This document shows positions 61,430 to 64,000 of a stretch of 64,000 nucleotides of DNA, piece by piece. Numbering within the stretch: the first letter of the stretch is position 1; every line of letters begins with the position of its first letter. This stretch comes from Sporichthya polymorpha DSM 43042 (lineage in GTDB: Bacteria > Actinomycetota > Actinomycetes > Sporichthyales > Sporichthyaceae): the NCBI RefSeq assembly GCF_000384115.1, contig NZ_KB913029.1:1708907-1772906 (forward strand), written 5' to 3'. Below the pieces are notes generated by a model, which saw only the letters and a list, made by a program, of their open reading frames with translations, was not told the DNA's origin and did not search any database. The position numbers were made by a program, and so were the translations under genes.

Positions 61430-63522
61430 GCGCGCGGTGGCGACGCGCCCCCGCCGTGGTCACCGCGATCGCTCTGCTGGTGGGAGGCGTGGCCCCGGCC
61501 CTGCTGGGCGGCGCGACGGCCGGGGCGAGCTCCGGCGTGGCCGACGTCCGGACCGCAGCCGCGAATCAGGACGGTCGCCTCGAGCTGACATCCATCTCCC
61601 CGGTCGCACCCCGGCCGGCCGGCCGCGTCACCGTGCGCGGCAACCTCGTCAACCCGGGCGGCGACGCGTTCTCCGACCTCTCGATCGGCCTCCGCGTCTC
61701 GACCGCGCCGCTGACCAGCCGCGGCGACCTCGCGGCGATCGCCGGCGGCTCCGACGAGCGGCGTTCGATGCGCACGGTGCCCGGCGCGACCCGGATCCCC
61801 GGCGAGGTGACCTCGGGCCGCGTCTCGCCCTGGCAGGTCTCGGTCCCCGCCCGGCAGCTCCGCCTGCCGGGCAACGGCGTCTACATCCTCGAGGTCCGCG
61901 CCAGCGGCCGGGTCGGCAACGGCGAGCTGCGCGAGCTCGCCACGCTGACGACGTTCCTGCCGTTCCTCCCGAACGCGGAGGGCTACTCCCCGACCAAGCT
62001 GACCTGGATCTGGCCGCTGGTCGGGACCCCGGCCCGCGACGCTCACGGCGTCTTCCTCCCCGGCACCTCGAACGCCGAGCTCCTGCCCGGCGGCCGCCTG
62101 GCGGACCTGGCGGTCGCGCCGGACCGGGTCCCGGTGACCTGGATGGTCGACCCGGAGCTGCTCGACAGCGCGGCGGCCCTGTCCGCCGAGCACGAGCGCC
62201 AGGAGGGCCGGGGCACCACGACGCAGGAGGGTGACCCGGCGGCGGGCCGCTGGCTCGCCGACCTCAGGACCCGCCTCGCGAACACCCCGGTCGCCGCGCT
62301 GCCCTACGCCGACCCCGACGTCGTCGCCCTGACCCGGCACGGCGACCCGGACGCGCTGGCGAAGGCCGTCGCCCGGTCCAAGGAGGTCACCGGTGCCCGG
62401 CTCGGCCGCGAGTCGGACACCACCGTCGCCTGGCCGGCGGACGGGTTCGCCGACGCCAGGACGCTGGGGGCCCTGCGCCGGGCGGGCGCCAAGACCGTGG
62501 TGCTCTCCAGCTCCGCGTTGATGCTCGCCACCGAGCGGACGTACACCCCGACCGGCCGCGCACGCATCGAGGCCGAGGACGGCTCACTCGAGGTTCTCGT
62601 CGCCGACCAGGGGCTGATCGAGACGCTCTCGGTCGACTTCGGGGTGCCGGGCGCCGCCGCGCTCGCCGCTCAGCGGTTCCTCGCCGAGACCGCCCTGATC
62701 ACCCTCGAGCGCCCGAACGCCGCGCGCACGATCCTGGTCGCGCCCCCCCGCCGGTGGGCCCCGCCGGCCGGCTGGTCCGCCGGGCTCCTCGACGCCGTCG
62801 AGCGCACGCCGTGGGTCCGCACCGTCGGGCTCGCGTCGCTGTCCCGGACCCGGGTCCCGACCGAGTACGCCGGCGCGTCGCTGGTCTACCCGCCGTCCGC
62901 GACCGCGGCGGAGCTCGCGGCGGCCCAGGTGGCCCGGATGGAGCAGGCCGCGGACGCCGCCGACGGCCTGGTGCGCCTGTTCGCCCGGCCCGGTGGGCTC
63001 GAGACGACCTACACCGGCGCGCTGTTCAGCGCGGTGTCGACGGCCTGGCGCACCAACCGCTCGGGCGGCCGGGACTACGCCCTCGCCGTGAGCGACCGCA
63101 TCTCCTCCGACATCGACCAGGTCCAGGTGATCGGCCGCGACCTGGTGACGCTCTCGAGCACGCGCGGCACGATCCCGCTGACGGTGTCGAACCAGCTCGA
63201 CCAGGCGATCCGGGTCCGCCCGGTGCTCCGCCCCCGGGTCGGCAGCCGCCTGAGCGTCACCAACCCCGACCTGATCACGATCGGCGCGGGCCGCAAGCAG
63301 ACCGTGCGCGTCCCGGCCGAGGCCTCCTCCAACGGCATCACCCAGGTCGACGTGCAGCTGCTCGACGCGGCCGGCAACCCGTTCGGGGACACCACCCAGT
63401 TGCGGGTCAACGTCACCAGCTTCGGCAAGGTGGGTCTGATCGTGCTGATCGCGGCGGGCAGCGTCCTGTTCGGGACGGCCATCCTGCGTAACGTCCGCCG
63501 GCTCCGGAGACCCGCCGCATGA
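61426..63522 (+). CDS. DUF6049 secreted/membrane-anchored protein
   Basis: 698 residues from GTG 61426 (GTGA overlap with the Nudix gene). A signal or anchor segment at the N-terminus ([17 protein letters not shown]), a large outside part with beta domains ([60 protein letters not shown]) and one C-terminal membrane segment ([18 protein letters not shown]) followed by basic residues. It corresponds to mycobacterial Rv3909 upstream of murJ. Probably serves with MurJ at the envelope; the exact role is unknown. Confidence 0.85.
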   Translation: MSARWRRAPAVVTAIALLVGGVAPALLGGATAGASSGVADVRTAAANQDGRLELTSISPVAPRPAGRVTVRGNLVNPGGDAFSDLSIGLRVSTAPLTSRGDLAAIAGGSDERRSMRTVPGATRIPGEVTSGRVSPWQVSVPARQLRLPGNGVYILEVRASGRVGNGELRELATLTTFLPFLPNAEGYSPTKLTWIWPLVGTPARDAHGVFLPGTSNAELLPGGRLADLAVAPDRVPVTWMVDPELLDSAAALSAEHERQEGRGTTTQEGDPAAGRWLADLRTRLANTPVAALPYADPDVVALTRHGDPDALAKAVARSKEVTGARLGRESDTTVAWPADGFADARTLGALRRAGAKTVVLSSSALMLATERTYTPTGRARIEAEDGSLEVLVADQGLIETLSVDFGVPGAAALAAQRFLAETALITLERPNAARTILVAPPRRWAPPAGWSAGLLDAVERTPWVRTVGLASLSRTRVPTEYAGASLVYPPSATAAELAAAQVARMEQAADAADGLVRLFARPGGLETTYTGALFSAVSTAWRTNRSGGRDYALAVSDRISSDIDQVQVIGRDLVTLSSTRGTIPLTVSNQLDQAIRVRPVLRPRVGSRLSVTNPDLITIGAGRKQTVRVPAEASSNGITQVDVQLLDAAGNPFGDTTQLRVNVTSFGKVGLIVLIAAGSVLFGTAILRNVRRLRRPAA

Positions 63523-64000
63523 GTTCAGCTCCGACCGATCCCCCCGGCCCCCCGGCCGAGCCGAGCATCACCCGCTCCAGCGCGGTGATGGCGGCCGGGA
63601 CCGTGCTGTCCCGGATCACCGGCTTCGGGCGCGACGTCGTCCTGACCTGGGCCATCGGCACCACCGCGTTCTCGGTGACCTACAACGTCGCGAACACCGT
63701 GCCGAACATCGTCTACATCCTGCTCGCCGGTGGCGTGCTCAACGCCGTGTTCGTCCCCCAGCTGGTGAAGGCCATGCGGGAGGACCCAGACGGCGGCAAG
63801 GCGTTCGCCGACCGCCTGATCACGGCGATCGGGCTCGTCCTGCTCGTCATCACGGTCGCCGCGGTGATCGCCGCGCCGCTGGTGATCTCGGCGTACGCCT
63901 ACGCCTTCACCCACGGCGAGGGGTCGGAGGCGAACTACGACGTCGCCGTCACCTTCGCCCGCTACCTGCTGCCGCAGATCTTCTTCTACGGCCTGCACGT
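63519..64000 (+). CDS. murJ: Lipid II flippase MurJ (MviN), 5' part
   Basis: The ATG at 63519 overlaps the DUF6049 stop (ATGA). 160 residues are visible before the window edge: a Pro-rich start, then SSAVMAAGTVLSRITGFGRD, the MurJ N-terminal signature, followed by NTVPNIVYILLAGGVLNAVF with VPQLVKAM and two more membrane segments. MurJ carries lipid II across the membrane for wall synthesis. No stop is reached, so the gene runs on to the right. Confidence 0.93.
   Translation, partial: MSSAPTDPPGPPAEPSITRSSAVMAAGTVLSRITGFGRDVVLTWAIGTTAFSVTYNVANTVPNIVYILLAGGVLNAVFVPQLVKAMREDPDGGKAFADRLITAIGLVLLVITVAAVIAAPLVISAYAYAFTHGEGSEANYDVAVTFARYLLPQIFFYGLH

Overview
The window is 64 kb of very GC-rich chromosome from an actinomycete. 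The evidence is the block dnaB, rplI, rpsR, ssb, rpsF; a ponA-type penicillin-binding protein with a GT87 mannosyltransferase, a DUF5318 protein, PadR and ino1; the block CCA-adding enzyme, Nudix, DUF6049 protein, murJ; a mycothiol-dependent enzyme; and an actinomycete integrative and conjugative element (AICE) with RepSA, FtsK/TraB, Xis and Int. In Mycobacterium the same two core blocks flank the origin. The genus cannot be fixed from the sequence.

Layout. 1-3758: replication and ribosomal operon on the minus strand (rpsF, ssb, rpsR, rplI, then dnaB interrupted by an intein and cut by the window edge). 3974-8461: endonuclease IV, a GT87 glycosyltransferase, FemX-like and alanine-racemase-like cell-wall genes. 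8616-15617: a four-gene operon, translationally coupled throughout (TetR, phosphohistidine-domain protein, epimerase fusion, luciferase-like oxidoreductase), flanked by two paralogous secreted collagen-like proteins. 15786-17991: small membrane protein, aminoglycoside-phosphotransferase-fold kinase, and a MerR regulator that has lost its N-terminus.

17991-22394 is a graveyard of mobile DNA: a frameshifted copy of a sigma/anti-sigma block, a 45-bp dispersed repeat, a GlxA/monooxygenase pair, a tRNA-Thr 3' fragment and an integrase lacking its N-terminus. 22395-39535 is a 17.1-kb AICE. It is bounded by 45-bp direct repeats of the 3' part of tRNA-Ala(GGC), with paired 12-bp-phased GTCACTCA repeats just inside both ends. 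Its core is Nudix, XRE-DUF5919, SpdB/Pra-like activator, FtsK/TraB, RepSA, Xis and Int. Its cargo is a Shedu-type nuclease next to the right end and a left half with a sigma/anti-sigma pair, lipoproteins, an HD protein and a helical-repeat protein.

39655-51123 returns to core genes: mycothiol-dependent enzyme, two membrane mannosyltransferases, PonA-like PBP, DUF5318, PadR, inositol-phosphate synthase and two tandem MFS permeases. 51104-58487 is an oligopeptide ABC transporter with two paralogous lipoprotein receptors. 58706-64000 is CCA-adding enzyme, a secreted protein, Nudix, DUF6049 membrane protein and the start of murJ.

Much of the window serves cell-envelope building (FemX, PBP, GT87 and PIG-V type transferases, ino1, murJ). 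The region between rpsF and the ponA cluster has been expanded by about 36 kb, including the AICE.
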